Below are positions 38,613 through 50,330 of a DNA stretch of 64,000 bases, in pieces. The notes under the pieces were generated by a model. It had not been told where the DNA came from and made no database searches. It saw only the letters and a program-made list of their open reading frames with translations. The first letter of the stretch is position 1; each line of letters opens with the position of its first letter. The stretch is from NCBI RefSeq assembly GCF_964204865.1, contig NC_135254.1, forward strand, positions 14,947,001-15,011,000, given 5' to 3'. Made by a program: the position numbers and the translations under genes. The stretch comes from Styela clava. Its lineage: Eukaryota; Chordata; Ascidiacea; Stolidobranchia; Styelidae.

Positions 38613-39817
38613 CAGTGATTCCCAACCTTTCTAACTGGCAGACCGGTAAAATTAAATAAAATGTACTCGCGGACCGGCAAAAATTGAAATGAGTGGAACA
38701 GAAAATAATACCATATTATATTTGCGCAATATAGTGCAATGTCGGGCACTCTCAATGTTTCTAGAAAAAAATTGCTCACTTGAAATTATTTCACATGAAG
38801 AAAAAATATTAAATGATGTGCAGGCCAAAAATTGAAATGGTTAGAACATAAAATATTAACATATATTTTCGTAATAAAATGCAGTGCTGGGCACCCATTA
38901 TGCGTAAAAAAGCACCCAAAAAATATCTCACATAAAATATGTACATGCCAATTCATGAACAAACACAATTACCTCTAGTGAGAATTTGCTGCTGTTCCGT
39001 TTCCAATACAGGATTGCAAACGAGGCATGAAAAAAGGTTTTGAAACACAAAGCTCTGCAGTGACTCACGATCGATATCTTTGCTTAATTAAAGCTATTAG
39101 TGAAAAAAGTTTTTTAGTACAAGTGACTGGTTGAATACTCGGACAACAGTTTGATTGCTCGATTACTTAGCGATGGGTATTCGTTATCAAGAGAGCTTAA
39201 TACTTGTAACTGTGATTCTTTTAAAAATCTGTAAATTAGAGTTCATCATATTTATTTTTCTGCAATTGATCGACGTCCGAAACAAAATGAATTTATATTA
39301 CAATGATAAAGTCGTTGCTAACTTGGCAACAGGGTCAAAATCCTGCTGCGCATCACCTGGAAAAGATCTCAACGGCCCATGGTTCTCATGTCAGCCTGCA
39401 GGGTCGCAACAAGTTCATATCTTGCTGGAAGCCAAAGCGAAGCTGTGGAATATTATACTGCTTTTGGTTCAAACAAAGAAATATTCATAACCTTTTATTT
39501 GGATGGTAATATTAATGAAAAAAATCATGCAGAACGGAAAAAGCACGCGTGCTGATTGTCAGGTTTCTGAATCTTGCGAGATTTACCACAGCGCTTTCGC
39601 CATGATTCGGAACCGAGAAAGCGAAAAGTGTGATTACTCGGCGCCTGGACGTCGCCGGGTCATTAATACCGCACTAATCAAACAGTAATATGACGGCGGA
39701 AGAGTAATTGCGCGATAAACCAACGTAACTTAGTCTTTTCGACTTCGACAAAGCGATTGAGATGGCAGAAATTCAACAAAACGAAATTTCTCGTAGACCG
39801 GGGGTTGGAAACCCCTG
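38613..39817. mobile_element. 1.2-kb hAT-type element with intact ends and 8-bp target duplication
   Basis: The left terminus CAGTGATTCCCAACCTTTCT and the right terminus, read outward as CAGGGGTTTCCAACCCCCGG, agree at 12 of the first 15 positions. The flanks are an exact 8-bp direct repeat, agctaagg, at 38605-38612 and 39818-39825. TIRs starting CAG with 8-bp duplications define hAT elements. Internal frames show no transposase motif, so it is non-autonomous or gutted. The perfect duplication suggests it is younger than its surroundings. Confidence 0.85.
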
Positions 39818-39825
39818 AGCTAAGG

Positions 39826-40381
39826 GGTACAAGTTTGATGTACGCTACTCTTCTAAAGAGCCAATTTGCTCGATCAAGCTTTAACTATTACTATTAATGG
39901 TGTTTAGCCATACGGAAAAACTGATAATGTAAATATTTTTTTTAATTATCAACAATTCTAACATAGAAAATATTATAATATCAATATCACATTTTCGAAT
40001 TTAGTGTTTTTAAAATTAAACTTTTTAAAATGATCACTTCCATAACATCGTAGGAAATCACAATGTCCATGCGCAAACACCGTGCACCAGCCAAAGATGA
40101 AATGAATTTCACATTTGTGTTACCAAATGTTACATTTTACAAACACTTTTATCGGATCACGAATATCTCGCCAGTTAACTGGAAACCTGGATCGATCTAA
40201 AGATCGATAAGTAATTATTAGATGCAGCTTGCCGACAAGCGCTGTTGTTTGACGGCGACTTTGACGACTTTCTAATTTAAGAACAGACTTGCGGGTGGCT
40301 CATGTGGTCTTCGCGGGCGACTTCGTGCAAGATTCTGTTTCATATTTTTGTGGAGCCTGTTCATAATAAAGGTTATTAGCC
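39826..40381. other. intergenic remnant between transposon and repeat copy D
   Basis: Continuation of the split older hAT-like element, then AT-rich DNA. At 40193-40219 there is an isolated, inverted copy of the repeat's 5' hairpin (GATCTAAAGATCGATAAGTA), about 160 bp before repeat copy D. No gene was seen, and specifically no counterpart of exons 1-4 of the monooxygenase that begins downstream. Confidence 0.5.
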
Positions 40382-40597
40382 TACTTATCGAATTTAATAA
40401 TTTAATCGGTAAGTATATTGATAGGTATTTGTCTGTCTGTTAGATGCACGCGATATCTCACGAAAGCGAGATTGAATCTGCTCCAGATTTTGCATGTGCA
40501 TTCATCATATGTCGGACCAGAAGCCTATTGATTTTGGATGAATTATGTCGTATAATTAGCAAGTTATTAATTAATTAGTAATTTAACACAAGGTGTC
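40382..40597 (+). repeat. ~290-bp interspersed repeat, copy D, 3'-truncated
   Basis: It has the 5' hairpin, GTCTGTCTGT tract, core and 'acacaaggtgtcac' variant motif. It then stops abruptly and runs straight into the middle of monooxygenase exon 5, losing its own 3' subterminal repeat and hairpin. It is closer to copy F than to E. Confidence 0.75.
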
Positions 40598-43500
40598 ACC
40601 GGACTTCCAGTCGGGCCTAAATATAACACAATTGAAGTTCGAGCATCAGAATTTACCATCCCATCAGAAGATACATAATACAATTGCAAACTTTTCAAAC
40701 TTCCGGACTTTGGTGGGAAACAACATATTGTCAAGGTATTACAGACGTTAACGTGTCTACACCTAACTACTTTGGTATCGCAAGAGCCTTGGTTTATGAA
40801 ATGTAAATTTAAATATGAAATTATTATTTTCCAGAATATGCACAAAGACAAACTATCTTGACAATTTTTATATATTTCATGTTCACTCAGTGTTCAATCT
40901 TTCAGTGCATCGAACTTACAAAGCTTATAACTTTCATTTATTAGCACGGCTATTTCTCCAAGTTTCAATAGTAATGTATATGAGTTTTCACGATTTATTT
41001 GTAGAATGACAAGCGTTAGTTTTGTTAACTTTTATCGCTATTATTTGATACATTTTTGTACGTCATGATTTATTTGTTTCACGCTACAGTGGGAACCAAT
41101 CATCCAAAGTGGAAATGAACTTTACGTACATCATATGATAATTTACAGTTGTGGAAACATACAGCCGGTGATTTATTCCTTTATTTAAAATTATTTGATT
41201 CCTTTACCAGTGAATGAATAAGCAATATAAAAAAAGTACTTTAATTTTCGTTATTAAGCGAATGGTGTTTCTGCAATTTTTCTCAGTTACCTTTTCAACA
41301 ATGACGTATGCTATTTTCCCCCTTGGGCGATATCATTGACAAATTATTTATAATTATGTATAAGTTATGATAATATTATAATATAATATAATTTTCTCCA
41401 TTGTATTGATGATATCAATATAATACTTTGTAATAATATTACTTCTTACTATTCTAACGAAACAGATCTGGAACAAGACGCCCGTTGTTACACATCAAAT
41501 GTGGCTTATTTTTCCTCTTGCACGGTTATCATTCTTGAATGGGCAGTTGGAGCAGAGGTAATATTTTTACCTATTTACTGTTTGGCAATTTTGTACAGGC
41601 AGTTAGATTACTGGAAGAATTTACTCAGCAAAACATCGATTTAAAATTCTGAAATACTCATTATATACGAGTATAGCTTTTGTTCGTAGTTCCAACAATC
41701 TTAAACACTATTTACACATACGCATCGTGCATATTTTAATTTTTATTTGTCTTGTGTTCGTAACTAAGTAATAAACAAAAATATTCAACCACAAATAAAT
41801 GACGCAGACAAATTTTTTAAATCGGCCCGTTTTCAGGAAATGATATACCCAGAAGAAGCTGGATTATCTGTGGGTGGACCGGGAGATCCAAAGTACGTAC
41901 AGTTGGAAACACACTACGATAATCCGAATGTGGATTCTGGTAAATTCATTTGTCATTAAATAAGTATCGGAAACAAAATTTAATATGTGTATACTATAAT
42001 TTTTTTCTATATGAAATATAGAATTTTGAATTGACAGTTGATCTGAAAAAATAAAATAAAGATAAAAACGTTTTCACTATTTGACTTGTGTCTGTTCTTC
42101 ATTGCCTACAAAGTGGGAGTTGAAACGAAAAACGTTTGATCCTATTTGAAAAACAAGTTTACTTCCAAGACAAAAAACTTTATTCGGTGGAAAATACTAT
42201 ATTGAAATGATTACTTGAACATTCTGAATAATATTGGCATGATATGGACTTTATTGCCAAGTCCACTCAAAAAGATTTGTGGGTATTTTAGATTATACTT
42301 CATTATTTCTATTATTATTTCAGATTATGAAATATATTTGTTGCACCACGACTCATAAAGCACTTAGTTAAAGTTTCTAATTTTATTTGTCGTAACGGTA
42401 ACGGCAGTTTAATCTTTAGGAATACGTGACAGTTCTGGAATCAGATTTACTTACACTTCAACATTGAGAAAATATGAAATTGGCATCATTCAAATTGGAA
42501 ATTTTGTTAATAGTCTTCATCATTTTATTCCTCCTGGCGCCGAAAGTTTTAAAAGCATAGGGCATTGTACAGACGCATGTGTCACAAATGTAAGTTACCA
42601 AGTTTTACAATAAGAATCTACCGTTAGGCTAATAATATTCAATTTATTGTTTTAAATAAAACAAGACATTTAGACAGTCAAGATATTTTTCCATATTATT
42701 TGATTCAAATATCTGAATATTTTTAGAGAATGGCGGCGGCTGATGTTAATAACGTTACGGTCTTTAGTGTTGTTCTGCATTCTCATCTTGCTGGGAGAAA
42801 ATTAAGACTGAGACATATGAGGTCGAGTAGTTGGTATTTTTAGAAAAATCAGCCAAAATTTCTCTGCTAATGACTGATTCGCGAAATCCTGTTTATTGTT
42901 TAATCGTGAGCATATTTTTGGAAAGGAATTGAGTTAATATCAATTGGTTGTTAGTTTCTCTATTTGTAAGTTAGTCGGAAAATAGTCATATCAGAACAAA
43001 GCACCCTCTTATGAACACTATCTAACGCAACTTAACATTACATTGATAAAAATCTGACTTTTCAAATTTAATAATTATCCACTATATATATATAAATGTA
43101 TATAAGAAATCAATAGAAAATTTTAGTCCAATGAAAGCAAATATTTTGTGTAGAGATGGCGTTGAACTTCCGTACTTAGGCAATGATGAGAATTACGATT
43201 TCAATTATCAAGAAGCACGATACTTCAATCCAGGAGTTATCATGAAAAATACTGACTATTTCCAAATGGAGTGTGATTATAACACTAAGTCTCGAACTGT
43301 GATGACGGAGGTTGGTTATTTCGTAAATCAGCAATTTATGGTAATCATTCTTCATATATCCCACCCCAACATAGAAAACAAAGGTTTTACATCAATATCT
43401 TATACATTCTGCATCCGTTCAAATTTTCCAAACTCAACATTATGTAACGACACTTTATCTCATTTGCAATTAAAATAGATATTGCATTAGTAGAATTTAT

Positions 43501-44744
43501 GAATATCTATTTTTATGTCGGTGTTTCGCATTTTTATTTTATTTGTAGGGGGGATATGGTACTAGGGAGGAGATGTGTATGGCGTTTGTTTTATATTATC
43601 CGAAATTTGATTTATCTTTTTGTGAATCAACAGTCAGTCAATACGTTTCGTGGCCATACTTCGGAATTAATGCAGAACAGATACAGCAGTAAGATCATTT
43701 TTCGTACATAACAATGTTTGTTTTTCAAGAATAGTCAATTCTTCATAGAGGCGCAATTCTCACCACTTCAAAGCAGCTCCTGCCACGAACGAGCCGCGGC
43801 GCCTCTTTCCATGGTTTTATGGCGCTATATTCACAAAGTCACGTACTAGATTTCAATTTACCGTACATAAACTTGAAACATAACCCGAAATCAATCAGAA
43901 CTTTATCCACAAAGAAAATCTACCCAAAGTATGTCACCGTCAAGGGCAGTACTTTTATTACAGCCTATATGCCTTGGTTTGTCGCATTTTACCCAACAAG
44001 ATTTTCAATTTTCTGCCGTGTTACCCCGCCTCACGCCATTGGTTTGTGGCAGCTAAATAGTCAGCCGCCATGGGTTTGCGGCAACTTCGGACGCAACAAA
44101 ATACATAAAACTGCACTCCTCATGATGCCCCATATATATATATTACAGAATAAACAACACCGCCGGAGATCATCTTTCTCATTTCATTTTGACTGGACCA
44201 GAAGAGGTTGCCGGAAAGACGCTTTTAGAATATATGAGCGAGGTGATATATAACTAACTAGAATATAAGTACTTTATGAAATATTTTCATTTATCACAGA
44301 CATCTTTTATTACAGCTCGACTGGAATCAGGAAAACATCACAAACTTTGAAAGTTTTTACAATTCAGCACTGCACTGGGAGTTGTGTATTCCAGCAAACC
44401 TGAGTCAAATAGTAAGTTTCGATGTTTTTTTTTTTTTGAATCACTTACAAATTCCACATTGCTAAATTTTGAAATATTTTCATCGTATATATACTAAATG
44501 CGTCACAAAATTTGGAAATTGAGCAAATTTTTTTCTTTAAGAACATTTGGCATATGCATTTCAGGTCGTATCTGCGTTCGTTCCAGCCAATATAACAACT
44601 CCATACATCCCTCCAGCTAAAGAATGTCTGGTTGCTACAACAAGTCAAACGACAACTAGCCATGGCCATGCAATCAAATCGCCTCCTTTTATCATTGTAG
44701 TCTGGTTGTTGTTTTTCGCCCATATAGGTTACTCTAACAATTGA
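40598..44744 (+). pseudogene. 5'-truncated DBH-like copper monooxygenase copy
   Basis: It matches exons 5(partial)-15 of the complete gene at 54.1-60.3 kb: 40598-40735, 41090-41167, 41456-41557, 41837-41939, 42420-42589, 42727-42821, 43154-43310, 43549-43688, 44149-44242, 44316-44411 and 44565-44744. Exons 1-4 (signal peptide and DOMON domain) and half of exon 5 are missing. The remaining exon 5 has an in-frame TAA at 40676-40678 where the intact gene has TAC. The exon 7 acceptor tttcag is changed to ttcta. Exons 8-15 are still open, same length and in phase, and retain HH ('YVHHM'), H ('ETHYDNP'), HSH ('HSHLAG') and M ('EEMC') copper ligands, ending in a hydrophobic tail. So it is dead as a full enzyme. 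The intact 3' half suggests recent loss, or residual use from another start. A poly(A) signal AATAAA lies at 44925. Confidence 0.85.
43740..44145. other. insertion in pseudogene intron 12
   Basis: This intron is longer than exon spacing requires and has no counterpart in the complete gene, whose intron 12 holds repeat copy F instead. It starts with AGAGGCGC, matched inversely by GCGCCTCT 44 bp later (43747-43754 and 43799-43806), and contains GC-richer pieces such as 'accccgcctcacgcc' and 'cagccgccatgggtttgcgg'. Probably a mobile-element fragment of unknown class. Confidence 0.4.
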
Positions 44745-46005
44745 AAGCCAAAATACGATACAATATCTAGAAAACATGACATTTGAATCGTTTTTTCAAA
44801 ATAGTTTTTGCATTTTATGCCTAATTTAGGAAGTGTAGTTTGCTTTATATCGAGACATACATACATTAAGAAACATTTGGGTTACCTGCTTAAATTTGTA
44901 AAAAAGCAGAAATATATGAATTGAAATAAATAAAAAAAAATACGTGACTTGATTGTATTGTTATAATCTTATATTGTTATATTACTATAATTTCTCATTT
45001 GCACAGAAATTTTACAAGAAGTTATTTTCTGTGGTATGCGTGTTCGAATAGCTATTATAGAAATATCACAACAATGAACCAAATAGGCCCACAACTGTTA
45101 TGGAAAGTCATCATGTTAGGTCGAAGCTCACTTAGTTAGATGACCTTCACGCTTAGAGATATGTACTGTGTTGACTTATGTGTGGAAGTAATCTGCTTTT
45201 GTGATAGGATGTTGTAGTTGTGTTCTAATCTGGTAGTTTCAGTTGACTAGGAAGTCATCCGTAATAAATGCTTGCTGAATAATAATATATAAAGCCTCTT
45301 TATATATATGCCTTAAGTGTTTGGCTATGCAACAACTACAATGTTAAAGAATCCAACCCGTGGATAACTTTCACCTGAAGGCATGCAGCGCGCAAATAAG
45401 GCAATGAACCGACTCAGAAGTGATTTTAAATCTTGTTTGAACGAATTGTTTTTATGGAATACATATATCACTCTCTCGGTGGTAACGAAGTTCTAAACAA
45501 GAATTTCCATTCTATGTTATGAAAAAGTAAGAATTTCTCCCGATGCAGCAAAGACTACCCAATTTAGTTCATGCTGAGTGTGACTGGGCATGGGGTAGCA
45601 AACTGATAACCCTAATTTAAGACCCCGAACAAACTATACGTAACTGTTTATTTTCATCTGGGCAATGCGAACATTGACCGAAGCACCCATACTGCCTATA
45701 TGGCCTATTATCGTGGAGTCACAGCTCCAGAAGGAATCGCATGCACAAAATAGTACTAACGGAGAGAAAATGCGTTTATTAAAATTAGATATCTTTCCGT
45801 AAATAATCCCACTCTAACCGAATGCCTATATTTATATCATCTAAATCAGGCCTGGGCAAGTTGCGGGCCGCAGTCGGCCCAAGGAAATGTTTTATTCGAC
45901 CTAGGAGCAGATTTCTAGAATAAGAAAATTTGTCTTTACATATAAATATACTTTAACTGTAAACTTTTTCATTGTAATAAGATTCAGTGATTTAGTAGCG
46001 ATGTT
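44745..46005. other. downstream module of the pseudogene (duplicated at 60.3-61.5 kb)
   Basis: About 44.9-45.8 kb is clearly homologous to 60.45-61.48 kb, so the 3' flank was duplicated with the gene. It includes AATAAA (44925), TATATAAAG (45286-45294) and an ATG at 45341 whose short frame is stopped at codon 9 (TAA, 45365). A separate hAT-like left end (CAGGCCTGGGCAAGTTGCGG) lies at ~45847 with no right end found. Confidence 0.55.
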
Positions 46006-46310
46006 TTACAGACCAGTGGTCGACTGACTGTGGGCCGTGGCCCAATCGTGGGCCGCCGAGTCTTTTCTAGTGGGCCCCCAATACATTACATTTATAGCAT
46101 TGATACAAAAAAGTTTTAAAAATCCAACATTACGTATGAATTTTTGGCCAAATAGTTTTTATTTATATATCAAACGATTCTACATTACGTTCATTTCAAC
46201 TAAACAAATTAAACGTCTCTTAAAAGTGTTTCAAGTGTTTGAAATAAAAATTTCGATTGAAAATGTTAGGCCTTAAAGAAACCTATTTCATTTTATTATT
46301 TAGATCTCAC

Positions 46311-48791
46311 TAGGCTTGCACGTAATTGACAAAAATCAATTCCGTAATTACGGCAAAATCAATTACGTAATGACCCCGTAATTGTGATATTTTTCCACGC
46401 ATTTAAACCTATCATAACAACCAATTGAATCCACTTCTTTTCCGAATGGGACATTGAAGTTGGGTTTTCATATTCTTGGCAGTACTACACGCCATCGGCA
46501 GATGTTAAAGACAAATATCAAGGAGTGAATTCAAATTAATTTTATTCTGATTTTTATCTTTTGTGTTAGCTTTGATTTCCTTTATCACCTTCGCAAATTA
46601 ACCGTCCCATTTTTATGCGATCAATTTTATTTTATCATTACCGACACTGGTATACGGTTATTTATGGAAACGATAGTTTTTTAAAACCACCTTAGTACTG
46701 AATAAAAATTAAGGGTTTCTAATTTATTAACCAACGACGAGCGTATTCACTCATTTGATTATACTTGCGATTTCCTCGCGACGAAGACTTGTTTTTGCAG
46801 CGTCTTCCGCATTATCCGACATTACTGCCTTGTTAGCATTTTATAATAATAATTATTGATGTCGACTTATTGACGATATTCCGATTACCATGCTTCATTT
46901 TACATTTAATCATTTCGCGGACTGAATGTTTAAAACATTATTTGCGATAAATTTAGATTAAATATTATTTATTTGAGTATAGTTTAAATATCGAACTTAT
47001 ATGATATGCCTTCTCCGAAAATACAAAAGTTATATCGCAAAACAATGCATTTTGTGACATTTATTTTACATTCACGACATTAATTTGCTAACTCAAGTCG
47101 GCGATCCTATCGGCCAAGATTGACACAAGTTTGGTCGAGTGCCGGTGGTATTCAAGTAGACGATAAATCAAAATAAGTTGCCGCATTTGGTAAGACAGTT
47201 AATCATACATGGCCGAAATATTGAGAGGAATTGTGAAAAACATCATGCGCAAGGCCAAGTCCGGACTGATATATAACGATAAAACCGTTAACAGAACATC
47301 AAGATTTTGTAATAGAAAATGGATCTCGCACAGAATAAACACACTGGCTCATATTTGATTATATATGATAGCAGTTGAATTTTTTTGCGGTCCGCGAGGA
47401 ATCCGTCGTTTTGCTGTTTCTCTGCCGTCTCAATCGCTTTACCGATGCCGAGAAGACGAAGTTGCGTTGGTTCATTACGCAATCTCTCTTTTGTCGTCAT
47501 ATTGCTATTTGATAAGCGCGACATTAATTATCACGGCGAGGTATTGGCGCGAGTGATCAATCGCTCTTTTGGCTTATTTGGTTCCAATTCGTCGCGAAAG
47601 CTCTTCGTTAAATTTCACAAAATCGTCGTGTTGAAAGGTTATGGATATTTTCCTGTTTATACCCTAAGTATGAAATAAAACAGCCAAAAACAGTATGATA
47701 TTCCATGTTCATATATCAAGTGTTGATATTAACATTAAAGAATGGTTAAGCATTGCTAATCCACACTTGGTGGGGAATTCCCACTATTTAAACGCGTGAC
47801 TATAAAATAAAATGAAATAGAAACGGAACATATATACCATAAGTAACGGAAAACTGGAACAAGTAAATAATAAATAAAAGTAAAATGGATACAAATGTTT
47901 GATAGACCATGTTTGAAAGATTGATCTCCTGTGTTCATTAGTCATTTCACCCGAAGAAGTTGAAACCGGGCGTGTTGGCGTCCATCGGTCTTAACACAAT
48001 TCTTCCCCCTATCTACGGTTATTATGTACATTGGCCATGGCCATGCTAGATAAGATGCGAGAGAAGTTGAAACCAGGTGTGTTGGCGTCAATCGGTCTTA
48101 ACGCAATTCTATCCCTTATCTACGGTTAAGTTACGGGAGAAGTTAAAACCAGGTGTGTTGGCGTCAAACGGTCTTAACGCAATTCTATCCCCTATCTACG
48201 GTTAAGTTACGGGAGAAGTTAAAACCAGGTGTGTTAGCGTCAATCGGTCTCAACGCAATTCTATCTCTTATCTACGGTTAAGTTACGGGAGAAGTTAAAA
48301 CCAGGTGTGTTGGCGTCAAACGGTCTTAACGCAATTCTATCCCCTATCTACGGTTAAGTTACGGGAGAAGTTAAAACCAGGTGTGTTAGCGTCAATCGGT
48401 CTCAACGCAATTCTATCTCTTATCTACGGTTAAGTTACGGGAGAAGTTAAAACCAGGTGTGTTGGCGTTAAACGGCCCTACTCAGTTCTTCCCCCTTAAC
48501 TACGTTAATAATTTACATTGGCCATGCCAGAGAAGTTGATAATAGGTTAGTGAATGGCAACGCGTCATGCCCTCCTTCACCTACGTAACAAGAGAGAGAA
48601 AAATGGCTGCGAATACCGGAACTCTAACTTCTACTTGTTGAGCTTTCATTTTTCGCAATCGACGAAATTGACTGCTTTGAAGAAAGCTCGTTTCAATGCA
48701 ATAATTACGAATTTACGGAATTCGTAACTTCCCTTCCGTAACTCAAAATAATTACGTAATTCCGTAAATCCGTAAATTACGTGCAAGCCTA
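46311..48791. mobile_element. 2.48-kb TIR transposon with 8-bp target duplication
   Basis: The ends are a perfect inverted repeat, TAGGCTTGCACGTAATT, flanked by the 8-bp direct repeat gatctcac (46303-46310 and 48792-48799). Both subterminal regions carry clusters of TACGTAATT/TCCGTAA motifs, as expected for transposase-binding sites of hAT-like elements. The related copy at ~52.05 kb lacks the insertion and has a single target copy, confirming the boundaries. Internal open frames (for example 47288-47524 -, 47385-47678 +) are short and unrecognised, so the element appears non-autonomous. Its first five bases, TAGGC, differ from the usual hAT pattern, so class assignment rests on the 8-bp duplication. 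Confidence 0.8.
47953..48530 (+). repeat. 76-bp tandem repeat array inside the transposon
   Basis: Unit starts ('gagaagtt') fall at 48061, 48137, 48213, 48289, 48365 and 48441, exactly 76 bp apart. Diverged, longer flanking units lie at ~47953 and from 48441. Units alternate between a 'ggcgtcaaacgg' type and an 'agcgtcaatcgg' type, so 48137-48288 and 48289-48440 are identical 152-bp dimers. Confidence 0.9.
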
Positions 48792-48823
48792 GATCTCACT
48801 CAAAAAAACTTTGCCAATCACTC

Positions 48824-50330
48824 TTATAGAACATAGTACCAGCTGCTATATTATGCAGGCAACTTTGTGAAAAGGATCAGCGCTTGTTTATCACATGATC
48901 AATAGAGTAATCGTAGTGTATGATTTTGATAAGTCGCTCTTTGAGTCGTGTGCTAACACAGCGAGATATCGTTAGCCTAGTCAGCTTTGTATTACCCAGT
49001 ATGCCATTGAACCTGCCATTGAACCAGTCTGCCATTGAACCTGACCTGAAGGTAAAGTAAGAAAGGAAGGTTTATTTTATCAAATAAACATCAAACTAAG
49101 TAACAAACTCACATGTATAAGATCGAACTCATTTATTAACAAAAAGCAAGTCACTTATTTTCTATGTCCAATTGCTACTTTGTTGTCAACAAATGTCTGG
49201 ACGACAGCCTCTTTCACCTCGCTTGTCAGAAATTTCTTTTTGATGCTTATCAAAGATAAATTGACAGGCGCTAATTTGACATCGAAGACTTCAAATATGT
49301 TTTTGTTCTTGAAAACTTTGAGAAAGATCGTTCGCAACTAGCAATTGAGTAGCCAATACTGAGTAAAAAACAATATGGAATGCACAAAGTTGGAAAAACA
49401 TCTCAGGCAAGCTCAACCATTAAAGCAAGAAAATCGTTAGCATTTTCTAATGAGATAAGATTTACATATTTTCTTTTAAAAAATTATGTTTCCACGTAGA
49501 CGTTTCAGCAGCCGCACATACAAATTTTCTGGTATGATTGTAAACATTACCTCGTTTTCGCATGTTATTAGTTAGTTTTTGGTCGTGTTCCGGAAATTTC
49601 AGTACGAATCAAATAAATCAATGATAATTCTGTTTTCTTATATAATTTAATTGCCGTAATCAAAAATTATTCTAGAAATAGATGTGATAGAAACTTTCTA
49701 ACAGTACTTTTAATAACAGGGTTGAGTATTTTGAAATACAATGGTTGTATAAAACATTCAAACCAGTTTAAGACGCTAACTCGTGAAACCACTCTTAAAA
49801 TAGGCGCCAAAAATGTGGCAGTTGTAAAATATAGGAAGAATTTTTTTCGTATCAAGGGTCGGGAAAACATCCATCGTTGACTCAACATCACCACAGTCAT
49901 TCAAACAAAACTAAACACATAATGTCAGCATTTAATCAAATAAAAACATATCGAGAAAACCATGTGTAATAACGTAAACCTTACAGCTGGGCTCTGCTGG
50001 CCCCTCTAAGCACGCCACTACATAGAGCCAACGGAACCTTTTGAAAAAACTATAATAATAGTCCAGTGCCAACAACAACGTTTAATCAATGAAAACAATT
50101 GGACCAGTAGTCAAAGAGGAACGAGATTTTTTACAATAACAACAATAAGATATTAGAACTCGTTCTCGCCTGAAAAGTTATAACACACTAAGAAGTAAAA
50201 AAATGAGTTAAACGTACATTTATGCTTTGACAAACTGCGCTAGTTACTGTTGTTTTGGGTATTTTGTGTGTAGTTTCAGTATTTGAAAAAAGATGGTCTA
50301 ATTTTATTTCCTCGCTATATGGAATAGATT
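48824..50330. other. intergenic, partly duplicated sequence
   Basis: Parts match 52.09-52.85 kb (for example 'aataacaacaa.aagaata' and 'gagctcgttctcgc' segments). About 49.07-50.04 kb has no counterpart. Minus-strand open frames at 49155-49337 and 49667-49900 are unrecognised. A small triplication of 'tgccattgaacctg' sits at 49001-49045. Confidence 0.4.

Larger units (their letters stand above)
46014..48823. mobile_element. small hAT-like element split by a 2.5-kb insertion
   Basis: The left end CAGTGGTCGACTGACTGTGG and the right end (outward GAGTGATTGGCAAAG, at 48809-48823) bracket about 330 bp of element plus the nested insertion. The flanks ttacagac and ttatagaa look like an 8-bp duplication that has diverged. 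A related, uninterrupted copy lies at about 51850-52087, ending in the outward terminus CAGTGATCTGCAAAG. Confidence 0.55.

Noticed and set aside
39155-39688. Overlapping open frames inside the 1.2-kb hAT element, considered as a transposase
   Set aside because: No hAT catalytic or dimerisation motif was recognised and frames are short; treated as non-coding filler of a non-autonomous element.
43819-44253. 144-codon open frame overlapping monooxygenase exon 13
   Set aside because: It spans an intron insertion and reads exon 13 in the wrong frame; the conserved frame of the exon is different.
47288-47678. Open frames on both strands inside the 2.48-kb transposon, considered as transposase
   Set aside because: Short, overlapping each other, and without recognisable DDE or hAT motifs.
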